Shown here piece after piece: positions 54,158 to 62,808 of a stretch of DNA of 64,000 nucleotides. Within the stretch, counting starts at the first letter, position 1. Each line of letters begins with the position of its first letter. Under the pieces are notes generated by a model. The model was not told the origin of the DNA, did no database searches, and saw only the letters and a list, made by a program, of their open reading frames with translations. The translations under genes were made by a program, and so were the position numbers. This DNA is from Achromobacter spanius (GTDB lineage Bacteria > Pseudomonadota > Gammaproteobacteria > Burkholderiales > Burkholderiaceae_B): the NCBI RefSeq assembly GCF_002812705.1, contig NZ_CP025030.1, positions 1,054,001-1,118,000 of the forward strand. The letters are read 5' to 3'.

Positions 54158-54235
54158 TGGCCGTGACTGTGGCTGTGGCCATGGTTATGGCTACGGCTTC
54201 GGCCGGGGCTATGGCCGCGGCTACGACGCTGGCAA

Positions 54236-54302
54236 CGTAGGATGGGTGAAGCGCGCAAGATTCGCCGCAAGAACCCCGATATCCAACGCGCGTAACCCAT
54301 CA
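54236..54302 (+). repeat. 67-bp interspersed element, copy A
   Basis: Begins CGTAGGATGGGTGAAGCGCG and ends CGCGCGTAACCCATCA. The termini are imperfectly complementary (GATGGGT...ACCCATC), as in mobile palindromic elements. Confidence 0.8.
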
Positions 54303-54379
54303 AGCAACCCCACCCTAATCACCAAGCTTGGCCACACCGCAACCTTCCGTTGGAGGGCTTGCACCACTTCACCGCTGCT

Positions 54380-54446
54380 TGATGGGTTGCGCGCGATTAT
54401 CGACAGGGTTCTTGCGCAGGAGTTCCCGCGCTTCACCCATCCTACG
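54380..54446 (-). repeat. 67-bp interspersed element, copy B (inverted)
   Basis: The same element in reverse orientation: TGATGGGTTGCGCGCG at its left end and CGCGCTTCACCCATCCTACG at its right end, 67 bp long like the other two copies, with a more diverged centre. Confidence 0.78.
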
Positions 54447-54463
54447 ATGTCCGGCAGCTCACC

Positions 54464-54530
54464 CGTAGGATGGGTGAAGCGCGCCGAATTCGCCGCCAAT
54501 ACCCCGGCCCCGAACGCGCGTAACCCATCA
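54464..54530 (+). repeat. 67-bp interspersed element, copy C
   Basis: Begins CGTAGGATGGGTGAAGCGCG and ends CGCGCGTAACCCATCA, closely matching copy A. It lies 17 bp after copy B, so B and C form a head-to-head pair able to make a large hairpin. Confidence 0.8.
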
Positions 54531-54594
54531 CACAACATCAGCACCATCACACCACATCGGCGCCAACACCCAAGCTCAGAACCGACACACCCCA

Positions 54595-55470
54595 TCAGAA
54601 CCAATACACAAACAAATACAGCCCCAGCCACACCACGTCCACAAAGTGCCAATACCAGGCCGCGCCTTCAAATCCAAAGTGATGGTCGGCGGTAAAGTGC
54701 CCCCGCATCAGGCGCACCAGGATCACCGTCAACATCGTGGCGCCCAGGATCACGTGGAACCCGTGGAACCCGGTCAGCATGTAGAACAGCGAACCGTACG
54801 CGCCCGAATTGAACTTCAGGTTCAGTTCGGTATAGGCGTGGTGGTATTCCGCGGCCTGACAGGCCACGAAGATGAAGCCCAGGATGACCGTGGCGGCCAG
54901 CCAGAACATCGTCTTGCCGCGATGATTTTCGCGCAGCGCATGGTGGGCGATGGTCAGCGTGACGCCCGAGGACAGCAGCAGCGCGGTGTTGATCGTGGGC
55001 AGCCAGAACGGGCCGACCGTCTGGAATTCCTCGACCACGCCGGCCGGTCCGAAGTTGGGCCACGCGGCCTTGAAATCGGGCCACAGCATCAGGCGGTGAT
55101 CGATGTCGCCCAGCCATGGCGTGGTGATCGTGCGCGTGTACCAAAGGGCGCCAAAGAACGCCGCGAAGAACATCACTTCCGAGAAGATGAACCAGCTCAT
55201 GCCCCAACGGTATGACCCGTCGATGCGCTTGCTGTTCAGGCCGGCTTCGGATTCCTGGATGGCGTCGCCGAACCAGTAATACAGCACCACGATCAGGCCG
55301 ATGAACCCCGCCAGGACAGACCACTTGGCCCAGCCGACCCCGTTGATCCAGGCCGCGGCGCCCAGCCCCATGAACAGCAGCGCCACCGCCGTGCGTACGG
55401 GATGACCCGAGTCGGCGGGCACAAAGTAGTACGGTGCCTCTTTACCTTGAACCGAGTGGCTTGCACTCAT
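54595..55470 (-). CDS. ctaE: Cytochrome c oxidase subunit III
   Basis: A 291-residue protein with seven membrane helices of COX3 type. Typical segments are GMSWFIFSEVMFFAAFFGALW with the conserved Glu, LLLSSGVTLTIAHHALRENH, and HAYTELNLKFNSGAYGSLFY with GFHGFHVILGATML. ATG at 55470 is the family start. It follows the DUF2970 gene by 38 nt in the leftward oxidase operon. Confidence 0.95.
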   Translation of the reverse strand: MSASHSVQGKEAPYYFVPADSGHPVRTAVALLFMGLGAAAWINGVGWAKWSVLAGFIGLIVVLYYWFGDAIQESEAGLNSKRIDGSYRWGMSWFIFSEVMFFAAFFGALWYTRTITTPWLGDIDHRLMLWPDFKAAWPNFGPAGVVEEFQTVGPFWLPTINTALLLSSGVTLTIAHHALRENHRGKTMFWLAATVILGFIFVACQAAEYHHAYTELNLKFNSGAYGSLFYMLTGFHGFHVILGATMLTVILVRLMRGHFTADHHFGFEGAAWYWHFVDVVWLGLYLFVYWF

Positions 55471-55508
55471 GGCTTTCTCCCTGGTACAGATTTATAGAAT
55501 TAAGTGAT

Positions 55509-55733
55509 TCAAGTCAGGCTGGAAACGGCCCAACGCACAATTAAAACCAGCACAGTTACGAAGATTGCCGCCGCCAGCAGCCCCGCCACAATCACGTGCA
55601 CCGGGTTCAGCTTGGCGATGTCTTCCTGATGGCCCGCGCCCTTGCGCACACCGAAGAACCCCCAAGCCACCGCCTTCATGGTCTGAAGGAAACTCAGCTT
55701 GCGCCGGGAGGTCTCGTGCAGATCGTCGCTCAT
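55509..55733 (-). CDS. DUF2970 small membrane protein
   Basis: A 74-residue protein: KLSFLQTMKAVAWGFFGVRK near the start and a single C-terminal helix (HVIVAGLLAAAIFVTVLVLI). This is the DUF2970 pattern, found regularly in oxidase operons of Burkholderiales. It is 9 nt from the small assembly protein gene. Role unknown, presumably in oxidase assembly. Confidence 0.85.
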   Translation of the reverse strand: MSDDLHETSRRKLSFLQTMKAVAWGFFGVRKGAGHQEDIAKLNPVHVIVAGLLAAAIFVTVLVLIVRWAVSSLT

Positions 55734-55742
55734 GGTCTGGGC

Positions 55743-55868
55743 CTAGTTGACCGCGTTGCCGGTCAGCAGGGCTGAACCGCGAAACACGGTCCAGCCAAAC
55801 ACGGCAATGACGAAGGCCACGAGGACCCATCCTGCAATCTTGTTACGGCGGCGCTGCTCGGGTGTCAT
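55743..55868 (-). CDS. Cytochrome oxidase small assembly protein, 41 residues
   Basis: A short gene between subunit I and DUF2970: MTPEQRRRNKIAGW followed by a single membrane helix (VLVAFVIAVFGWTVFRG) and a short C-terminus ending TGNAVN. The basic N-terminus and the position are typical of the small assembly protein annotated in betaproteobacterial oxidase operons. Its start is 30 nt after the ctaD stop. A ctaG (Cox11) gene would usually be expected next to it, but only 9 nt separate it from DUF2970. Confidence 0.8.
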   Translation of the reverse strand: MTPEQRRRNKIAGWVLVAFVIAVFGWTVFRGSALLTGNAVN

Positions 55869-55898
55869 TGCTGTGCTACCTGAAACGTGGAAGACGGT

Positions 55899-57506
55899 TT
55901 ATTTGACTTCGGGCGGCGTTTCGAAGGTGTGGAACGGCGCGGGCGACGGCACCGTCCATTCCAGCCCTTCGGCGCCTTCCCACGGCTTGGCGGCCGCCGG
56001 TTCGCCCTTGCCCATGTAGCAGCGCACGATCGCCCACAGGAAGATCAGTTGCGACAAGCCGAACCAGAACGCGCCAATGGTGGCCATCTGGTGGAACGTC
56101 GTGAACTGCGCGGCGTAATCGGCGTAGCGGCGCGGCATGCCGGCCAGCCCCAGGAAGTGCATGGGGAAGAAGGTGACGTTGAACGAAATCAGCGTGAACC
56201 AGAAGTGCAGCTTGCCCAGCTTTTCGCTGTACATGCGGCCCGTCCACTTCGGCACCCAGTAGTAAGCGCCCGCGAACAGCGCGAACAGGGAACCCGCCAC
56301 CAGCACGTAGTGGAAGTGCGCCACCACGTAATAGGTGTCGTGCACCTGGATGTCAATGGGCGCCACCGACAGGATCAGGCCGGTGAAGCCGCCCATCGTG
56401 AACACGAAGATGAAGCCGATCGAGAACAGCATCGGCGTTTCGAACGTCATCGAGCCGCGCCACATGGTGGCGACCCAGTTGAACACCTTCACCCCGGTCG
56501 GGATGGAGATGAGCATGGTGGCGTACATGAAGTAGAGCTGCCCGGTCACCGGCATGCCCGTCGTGAACATGTGGTGGGCCCACACAATGAACGACAGCAC
56601 GGCAATGGAGGCTGTGGCGTACACCATCGAGGCGTAGCCGAACAGCTTCTTGCGGGCGAACGCGGGCACGATGGCCGACACGATACCGAACGCCGGCAAG
56701 ATCATGATGTAGACCTCGGGATGCCCGAAGAACCAGAACACGTGCTGATACAGCACAGGGTCGCCGCCGGCGGCGGCGTTGAAGAAGCCCGTGCCGAAGT
56801 GGCGGTCGGTCAGCACCATGGTGATGGCGGCGGCCAGCACCGGCATCACGGCCAGCAGCAGGAACGCGGTGATCAGCCAGGTCCAGCAGAACAGCGGCAT
56901 CTTCATCAGCGTGAGGCCGGGCGCGCGCATGTTCAGGATGGTCACGATGATGTTGATTGCGCCCATGATCGAGGACGCGCCCATCAAGTGCATCGCGAAA
57001 ATGCCCAGGTCCATGCCCGGACCCATCTGCAAGGACAGCGGCGCATACAGCGTCCAGCCCGCGGCGGTGGCGCCGCCCGGTACGAAGAACGATGCCGTCA
57101 GCATGATCGCGGCCACCGGCAGCAGCCAGAAGCTGAAGTTGTTCATGCGCGCGAACGCCATGTCGGATGCGCCGATCTGCATCGGGATCATCCAGTTCGC
57201 AAAGCCCACGAAGGCCGGCATGATGGCGCCGAACACCATGATGATGCCGTGCATGGTGGTGAACTGGTTGAACAGTTCGGGGCGGAAGAATTGCAGGCCC
57301 GGCTCGAACAATTCGGTACGCAGCAGCAAGGCAAGCGTGCCGCCTTCCAGCAACATGGCAAACGAGAAGATGAGATACATCGTCCCGATGTCTTTATGGT
57401 TCGTGGCGAAAAGCCAGCGGCGCCAGCCCGAGGGCATGGCGTGGTGGTGGTCATCGTGACCGTGGCCGTGGCCCGGCGACACGTGGTCTACAGTGACGCT
57501 GCTCAT
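55899..57506 (-). CDS. ctaD: Cytochrome c oxidase subunit I (aa3-type)
   Basis: A 535-residue subunit with twelve helices, containing heme a, heme a3 and CuB. Heme and CuB ligands are visible in [11 protein letters not shown], the [13 protein letters not shown] block (the His-Tyr crosslink pair), [13 protein letters not shown] (the CuB His pair) and [13 protein letters not shown] (heme ligands). A His-rich N-terminus ([12 protein letters not shown]) precedes the domain. The K-channel Lys region lies in TGVKVFNW, and the E of the D-channel is in the HPEVY block region. It follows ctaC by about 100 nt. Confidence 0.97.
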   Translation of the reverse strand: MSSVTVDHVSPGHGHGHDDHHHAMPSGWRRWLFATNHKDIGTMYLIFSFAMLLEGGTLALLLRTELFEPGLQFFRPELFNQFTTMHGIIMVFGAIMPAFVGFANWMIPMQIGASDMAFARMNNFSFWLLPVAAIMLTASFFVPGGATAAGWTLYAPLSLQMGPGMDLGIFAMHLMGASSIMGAINIIVTILNMRAPGLTLMKMPLFCWTWLITAFLLLAVMPVLAAAITMVLTDRHFGTGFFNAAAGGDPVLYQHVFWFFGHPEVYIMILPAFGIVSAIVPAFARKKLFGYASMVYATASIAVLSFIVWAHHMFTTGMPVTGQLYFMYATMLISIPTGVKVFNWVATMWRGSMTFETPMLFSIGFIFVFTMGGFTGLILSVAPIDIQVHDTYYVVAHFHYVLVAGSLFALFAGAYYWVPKWTGRMYSEKLGKLHFWFTLISFNVTFFPMHFLGLAGMPRRYADYAAQFTTFHQMATIGAFWFGLSQLIFLWAIVRCYMGKGEPAAAKPWEGAEGLEWTVPSPAPFHTFETPPEVK

Positions 57507-57609
57507 GATGGACTCCTTCCTGCTGAGTGCCGGCCCCGATCCACGGGACCGGCAGGGTATCTCTAACTAAACGGAACCGGTTCTATCGGTGTAGGCGTAG
57601 GGTGCGCGA

Positions 57610-58767
57610 TCAGCGCGCAGCCGCAACGTCCTTCGGTAGAACCGTCGGGTCCTGCCCCTTGCCTGCATTGCTCCAGGCATGGCGTGTATAGCTGATGACC
57701 GCTGCGATCTCGACATCATTGAGCTGCCCGCCGAATGCCGCCATGGCGGTGCCGGGCTTGCCCTTGAGCACGGTGTTGATCTGGGCCGCTTGGGGGCCCA
57801 GCACAACCTTGTCTCCGTCAAGCGGTGGGAAGCTGCCCGGAATGCCCTTGCCGTTGGCCTGGTGACAGGCCACGCAATTGGCGGCGAAGACTTTTTCGCC
57901 ACGGGCAACCAGTTCGGCTTCCGTCCACTCTTTATTGGGATCGTCGGCGTTTGCCGCCATCTTCTTCTTTTGGTCTTCAACCCACTTATCGTAGTCGGCT
58001 TGCGCCAGCACTTCGACAACGATGGGCATGAAGGCGTGGTCTTTGCCACAGAGTTCCGCGCACTGGCCACGGTAGATGCCCGGGGTGTCGGCACGGAACC
58101 AGGCATCGCGCAGGAAGCCGGGGATGGCATCCTGCTTGACGCCGAAGTCGGGAATCATCCACGAGTGGATGACATCGGCCGCGGTCAGCACGACGCGGAC
58201 CTTTTTGTCCACCGGCACAACCATGTGGTTGTCCACTTCCATCAGATAGAACTCGCCCTTGGGCTCGCGGTTCTCGATCTGCGCGCGAGGCGTGGACAGC
58301 GTGGACAGGAACTTGACGCCGGCGGCGGAGCCGTCGAGGTACTCGTAGCCCCACTTCCATTGATAGCCGGTGACCTTGATGGTGAGGTCGGCGCTTGAGG
58401 TGTCCTTCATGGCCACGACCGTCTTGGTGGCCGGCAACGCCATCGCGATGACGATGATGAAGGGGATGACCGTCCAGGCCACTTCCACGCCCAGATGCTC
58501 ATGGAACGTCGCGGCCTTGTGCCCGCGGGATTTCCGGTGCGCCCAGATGGAATAGAACATCACCCCGAACACACCGATGAAGATCACGATACAGATCGTG
58601 AGCAACAGCCAGTGCAGCCACATGATGTCGCGCGAAATCGCGGTCACACCTTCATGCAGGTTGAGCTGATTGACCTTCGGGCCGCCGGGCATGTCTTGCA
58701 CCTGAGCACCGGCCACGCTGCCAATCAGCATCGCACAAGCCCCCAGTATCCCTCTCCACTTCTTCAT
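57610..58767 (-). CDS. ctaC: Cytochrome c oxidase subunit II fused to cytochrome c
   Basis: A 385-residue caa3-like subunit: signal peptide (ILGACAMLIGSVAGAQ), two membrane helices, the CuA domain with GYQWKWGYEYLDG and the ligand loop GQCAELCGKDHAFM, and a C-terminal cytochrome c domain with the heme site CVACH and a distal Met region (PGTAMAAFGGQLND). It accepts electrons at the periplasmic face. It is the first gene of the leftward oxidase operon; the 300-bp gap to the Nudix gene carries its promoter. Confidence 0.96.
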   Translation of the reverse strand: MKKWRGILGACAMLIGSVAGAQVQDMPGGPKVNQLNLHEGVTAISRDIMWLHWLLLTICIVIFIGVFGVMFYSIWAHRKSRGHKAATFHEHLGVEVAWTVIPFIIVIAMALPATKTVVAMKDTSSADLTIKVTGYQWKWGYEYLDGSAAGVKFLSTLSTPRAQIENREPKGEFYLMEVDNHMVVPVDKKVRVVLTAADVIHSWMIPDFGVKQDAIPGFLRDAWFRADTPGIYRGQCAELCGKDHAFMPIVVEVLAQADYDKWVEDQKKKMAANADDPNKEWTEAELVARGEKVFAANCVACHQANGKGIPGSFPPLDGDKVVLGPQAAQINTVLKGKPGTAMAAFGGQLNDVEIAAVISYTRHAWSNAGKGQDPTVLPKDVAAAR

Positions 58768-59067
58768 GCTTACCTCGAAACACGGCGCGAGGGCCCTTGT
58801 CGCCTAGTGGCACGAGTGTCACTTCAACAGGACTACGCGCAATTATTAGATGGCAGGGTTAAGCAGGGAGATAGAGCGGCCCCCGCGTTCCCACTCGAAA
58901 TCACAAAGAAACTGGCGGATTATAGCGGACACGCAAATAGATGTAAGACAGGCCTCTTGAATAAAAGGGCCCCGCCCCCATCTGCGCCGGCCCAAGCTTC
59001 AACCCTTGACGCGCGCCGCAAACCGTGTGGCATAAAATCGTCGGCAACCTCATCACGACACGCCACG
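58768..59067. promoter_or_regulatory. Divergent promoter region of the oxidase operon and the Nudix gene
   Basis: A 300-bp gap with no gene. TGGCATAAAATCG at about 59028 resembles an extended -10 for the rightward gene. No clear operator for the leftward ctaC promoter is seen. Confidence 0.4.
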
Positions 59068-59874
59068 ATGCCCAAGCAGTTGCCCGACTTGTATGCCGAC
59101 CTGTGCGCGCGCGCGCAGGAACCCGCCCCCGACGGCGCGCACGCTTTATATATAGCGGGCCGCCGCTGCGGCTGGGCCACGCATGCCGCCTGCGACGCAC
59201 TGCGCGATGCGCCCGGCGTCATCTGCGACGAGGCCGCGCTGCACATCGGCGCGCACCTGACACCCGGCGCGGCACTGAACGCCGTGCTGGAAAATACCGC
59301 GCAACTGTTGCGTCAAGCCAACTGCCTGCGTGGCTGGCGCGATGAACTGCTGGACGTGATGGACGGCGACGACGCGCTGGGCGTCATCGAGCGCGCGGCC
59401 GTCCGCCCGCTTGGCCTGCTGACCCACGCGGTGCATCTGAACGCCTGGACGCCGGACGGACGCATGTGGGTCGCGCGACGCGCGCTCAGCAAGTCGACGG
59501 ATCCCGGTATGTGGGACACCTTGGTGGGTGGCCTGGCGGGCAGCGGCGAAGACCTTGAACTTGCGCTGGTGCGCGAATGCGGCGAGGAAGCGGGCCTGGA
59601 CGCGCCCGACCTGGCCAACCGCACGCCCTTGCGCACCATCCTGCGCATTCATCGCCGGCTACCCGAGGGTTATCAGGTGGAAGACGTGCTGACCAGCACC
59701 TGCGTGCTGGCGGCGGGCGTGCGGCCCGCCAACCGTGACGGTGAAGTCATGGAGATCGCCACCGTGGACGTGCCGACCGTGCTGCGCCAGATAGCCGAAG
59801 GCGAATTCACGCTGGAGGCGGCGCTGGTGATCGTCGAAGACATCATGCAACGCCAGGCCGCCGGCCAGATCTGA
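59068..59874 (+). CDS. Nudix hydrolase with DUF4743-type N-terminal domain
   Basis: A 268-residue protein. The N-terminal 120 residues (LYIAGRRCGWATHAACDAL) precede a Nudix domain with the complete box G-x5-E-x7-RE-x2-EE-x-G, visible as GLAGSGEDL followed by ALVRECGEEAGL. Proteins of this layout resemble plant and yeast thiamine-diphosphate-type Nudix proteins (TPP or dipyridoxal substrates), but the substrate is uncertain. ATG at 59068 is chosen because the conserved domain begins right after it. Confidence 0.85.
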   Translation: MPKQLPDLYADLCARAQEPAPDGAHALYIAGRRCGWATHAACDALRDAPGVICDEAALHIGAHLTPGAALNAVLENTAQLLRQANCLRGWRDELLDVMDGDDALGVIERAAVRPLGLLTHAVHLNAWTPDGRMWVARRALSKSTDPGMWDTLVGGLAGSGEDLELALVRECGEEAGLDAPDLANRTPLRTILRIHRRLPEGYQVEDVLTSTCVLAAGVRPANRDGEVMEIATVDVPTVLRQIAEGEFTLEAALVIVEDIMQRQAAGQI

Positions 59875-59875
59875 A

Positions 59876-62620
59876 TCAGCGGGGCGCCATTCCCGGCGCA
59901 TCGATCGCCGGCTGATCTTGCATGCCGCTGGCGCCGCCGTCCAGGGTCTTGTTCTGGATCTTGTCCTGGGTTTCTTCCCGGGATTCTTCCTGGACTTCTT
60001 CCCGAGCCTCGTCCTTGCGGGCGTCCTCCAGTTCACGTGTCACGCCCGCCGCTTCGGCCGCTTCCGCCGCCTGCGCCGGGCTGGGGGCCGAGACGGGTGC
60101 GGGCGTGGCGGCGGGCGCCGCGTGCGACGCCTGCGAGAACTGCTTCCACACTTCGATGGCGCGCAGGCGCTGCTTGGCCACCACCTGGATACGCTCGCGC
60201 AGATGCTCATCGCGCGCCAGCAAGGCGTGGAAGTCTCGCGACGACAGCATCAACAGCTTGCAGTAGCCCAACGAGGTCACCTCGGGCGTAATCTGCTGTT
60301 CGCCCAGCAGGCCAAGTTCGCCGAAGAATTCGCCGCTGCCCAGCTCGATCAAGGTGTTGTCGGGCAGATGCACCGCCACGGCGCCCGACGCCACGAAGCA
60401 CATTTCCTCGCCATGCCGCCCCTGGGTCAAGACCCGCTGGTCGGGTAGCGCCAGACGCGGCTTGAGCAGTTTGCTGATGGCGCGCAGCGAATCCGGCGAC
60501 AGCCCCTCGAACAGCGGCACGCGCTTGATCAGCTCGGCCGCGCTCATTTCAATATCCAGCGGCGGGTGCGCGTCGATATGCGCCCACCGGCTCTTCAACT
60601 GCGCCATCAGGTCCGCATAGACCTCGCCGCTGATCAAAAATTGCTCAAGCATGTCGCGATAGCGGATGCGCTCGAGTTCGCGCGCGACACGGCCCAGATA
60701 GCTTTCCTGCAGCCATAACGCGTAGGACGGATATTGCAGGTTCAACGCCTGCAGGGCGTTTTCGACCAGATCCAGCCGACGCTGGTGCAAAGCCACGATG
60801 CGCTGCGTCGCCTCCTCGCCCAGCAAGGGCGTGATCTGCTCCCGGGCAAACACAATCAGCCGTTGCGCGACGGAACGCTTGCTCATCAGATTGGCGAAGC
60901 GCTGGCCCAGTTCGCGCGCCAGCCAGCTTTGAAAGCCAAACACGTAATGCATGCGCAACGCCAGCCGGAAGGCGGTGGAATAGCGCACGTCCTGCACGAT
61001 GGCGCGTTCAAAACCCGGCACGCCGCCCAGGCGGATGGCGTCTTCCAGCCGCTCGGCGCGCGCCAACAGCGTCTCGGCCATGCGCCAGTCCACGATCTGC
61101 GCCTTCAGGATGTCAAAGAACATTTCCTCTTCGCGCTGCGCCACGATGGCCAGGCCCACGGCCACGCGCTGCTCGTCGCTCATCTGGCTGACCTGACCAT
61201 CGTGCACGCTGGTCAGGCTGGCGTCGAACACGGCGCGAATACGGTCACGCACTTCGGTGCCGATGTGTTCGGTCTTGGCCACTTCATCCGTCTTGCCTTG
61301 CAGGTCTTCCAGCGCCACGGCCAGCGCCTGGTTGCGGATGGTGCGTTCCACCGAAGACAGTTGGTTCAGGCCCAGCATGCGGATCAAGGGCCGCAGACTG
61401 ATGCCATTGATGAACAGCGTCAGCAGCACATAGCTGGTGGTGGCCACCGCAATGAACTGGCGCGCCTCTTCCGGCACGCCGGTCTGCTCGGTCACGGCCA
61501 GCGCCAGCGCCAGCGATACGGCGCCGCGCAGTCCGCCCCACAGCATCACCACCTTGTACGGGTTGCTGACCTTGGTGCCCAGGCGCGTCAGCCCCAGCAG
61601 GGGCAACAGGCCGAAGACGACGATGGCGCGCGCCACCAGGGTCGCGACGAACACCACGGCCACCAACAGCAGTTCCTGCCAATCCGCTGCTGCCATCAGC
61701 TTGGGGATCAGCATCGCCGCGAACAGGAAGATCAGGGAATTGGCCCAGAAGCCGAATTGCCCCCAGGCGCTGGCCAGGTATTCGAAGGTGGTGGGCGACA
61801 TGCGCGTGCGGCCGGTGGAGCCCACGACCAGACCCGCGATCACGGTGGCCACCACGCCCGACACGTTCAGGTAGTGCTCCGAGATAAAGAAGGACAGGTA
61901 GGCCAGCGTCAACGTCAGCGTGATCTCGGCCGTGGGAAAGCCGCGCAGCCAGGCGAACAGGAAGCAAGCCAGCCGCCCCATCGCAAAGCCCGCGATGCCG
62001 CCCCCGATGAAGTGCACGATGAAATCGTTGAAGATGCCGCTGACGGTAAGTTCGCCGTGACCGCTCAGCACGGCCAGCAGCACCGAGTACAAAGCGATGG
62101 ACGCGGCGTCGTTGAACAGGCTTTCGCCTTCGACCAGTGTCGTCAGCCGCTTGGGCGCGCCCACTTCCCGAAAAATGCCCACCACGGCGACCGGGTCCGT
62201 CGTCGCCACAATGGCGCCCAACAGCAGGCAGACCACCAGGCCGTAGGGCGAAATCGCGTCCAGCGTCACCCCGACCACCACGGTACACACCACGACAGCC
62301 ACAATCGCCATCATCAGGATCGGCCCGATGTCGTCTATCAGGCGGCGCACGTTCATGGCCAGCGCGGTCTCGAACAACAGCACCGGCAGGAACACCATCA
62401 GGAAGGTTTCGGACGAGATTTCAAAGCGTTCCAGTGAATCGAGAAAATCTGCGATCCAACTGGGCGCCCAACCATGGACGTGGATGATGATGCCAAGCAA
62501 ACACCCGACGATAGCCAGCAATACCGAATAAGGCAGCTTGAGCCGGCCGGCCAGCGGCGGCATAAAGCAAACCAGTGTGAGCAATCCGGCCAAGCCGAAT
62601 ACGAGAAATCCTACATCCAT
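59876..62620 (-). CDS. CPA1 sodium:proton antiporter with C-terminal cNMP-binding-like domain
   Basis: A 914-residue protein. Residues 1-410 are a twelve-helix NhaP/NHE-type antiporter with ATTDPVAVVGIFREVGAP, EGESLFNDAASIALYSVLL and LWGGLRGAVSLALALAV. A long cytoplasmic helical region follows, then a cyclic-nucleotide-binding fold at about residues 705-815 (VPLFEGLSPDSLRAISKLL; GEFFGELGLLG at 763-773). The cassette keeps the Gly-Glu pair but lacks the canonical Arg that binds the cyclic phosphate (the following residues are EQQITPEVTS). The last 90 residues are Ala/Pro- then Glu/Arg-rich and disordered. ATG at 62620 is preferred; the frame is open to 62719. Confidence 0.9.
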   Translation of the reverse strand: MDVGFLVFGLAGLLTLVCFMPPLAGRLKLPYSVLLAIVGCLLGIIIHVHGWAPSWIADFLDSLERFEISSETFLMVFLPVLLFETALAMNVRRLIDDIGPILMMAIVAVVVCTVVVGVTLDAISPYGLVVCLLLGAIVATTDPVAVVGIFREVGAPKRLTTLVEGESLFNDAASIALYSVLLAVLSGHGELTVSGIFNDFIVHFIGGGIAGFAMGRLACFLFAWLRGFPTAEITLTLTLAYLSFFISEHYLNVSGVVATVIAGLVVGSTGRTRMSPTTFEYLASAWGQFGFWANSLIFLFAAMLIPKLMAAADWQELLLVAVVFVATLVARAIVVFGLLPLLGLTRLGTKVSNPYKVVMLWGGLRGAVSLALALAVTEQTGVPEEARQFIAVATTSYVLLTLFINGISLRPLIRMLGLNQLSSVERTIRNQALAVALEDLQGKTDEVAKTEHIGTEVRDRIRAVFDASLTSVHDGQVSQMSDEQRVAVGLAIVAQREEEMFFDILKAQIVDWRMAETLLARAERLEDAIRLGGVPGFERAIVQDVRYSTAFRLALRMHYVFGFQSWLARELGQRFANLMSKRSVAQRLIVFAREQITPLLGEEATQRIVALHQRRLDLVENALQALNLQYPSYALWLQESYLGRVARELERIRYRDMLEQFLISGEVYADLMAQLKSRWAHIDAHPPLDIEMSAAELIKRVPLFEGLSPDSLRAISKLLKPRLALPDQRVLTQGRHGEEMCFVASGAVAVHLPDNTLIELGSGEFFGELGLLGEQQITPEVTSLGYCKLLMLSSRDFHALLARDEHLRERIQVVAKQRLRAIEVWKQFSQASHAAPAATPAPVSAPSPAQAAEAAEAAGVTRELEDARKDEAREEVQEESREETQDKIQNKTLDGGASGMQDQPAIDAPGMAPR

Positions 62621-62808
62621 GGGTATTGCCACGTCCCGAGCAGTGAGAGGTGCGACAAGAATAGCGGCATTTTTCAGTGAGGCAGGGCGGGAAACTGTAG
62701 GGAATCGTAGAGAATGCACGTTTCGTTACCCTAGGTGCCGCCGCTGATACGCGCCACGCCCTGTTTTTTGGGTAATGTGCAAACGTGCAAACTACGCAGG
62801 AGCGGCAC

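Larger units (their letters stand above)
54158..54594. other. Intergenic region with a Gly/Tyr-coding remnant and three 67-bp elements
   Basis: No gene is convincing. 54158-54235 is a GGCTATGG-type low-complexity stretch that in one frame reads as a Gly/Tyr/Arg-rich peptide. Three copies of a 67-bp element follow. The remaining DNA (54531-54594) shows nothing. Confidence 0.6.

Noticed and set aside
55492..55830. 112-codon minus-strand frame over DUF2970 as a possible ctaG
   Set aside because: Arg/Gly/Pro-rich with no Cox11 membrane helix or CFCF motif; it is an out-of-frame shadow of DUF2970 and the 41-residue protein.
60734..62437. 567-codon plus-strand open frame opposite the antiporter
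   Set aside because: Composition of an antisense shadow (His, Gln, Arg rich); the minus-strand antiporter has clear motifs.
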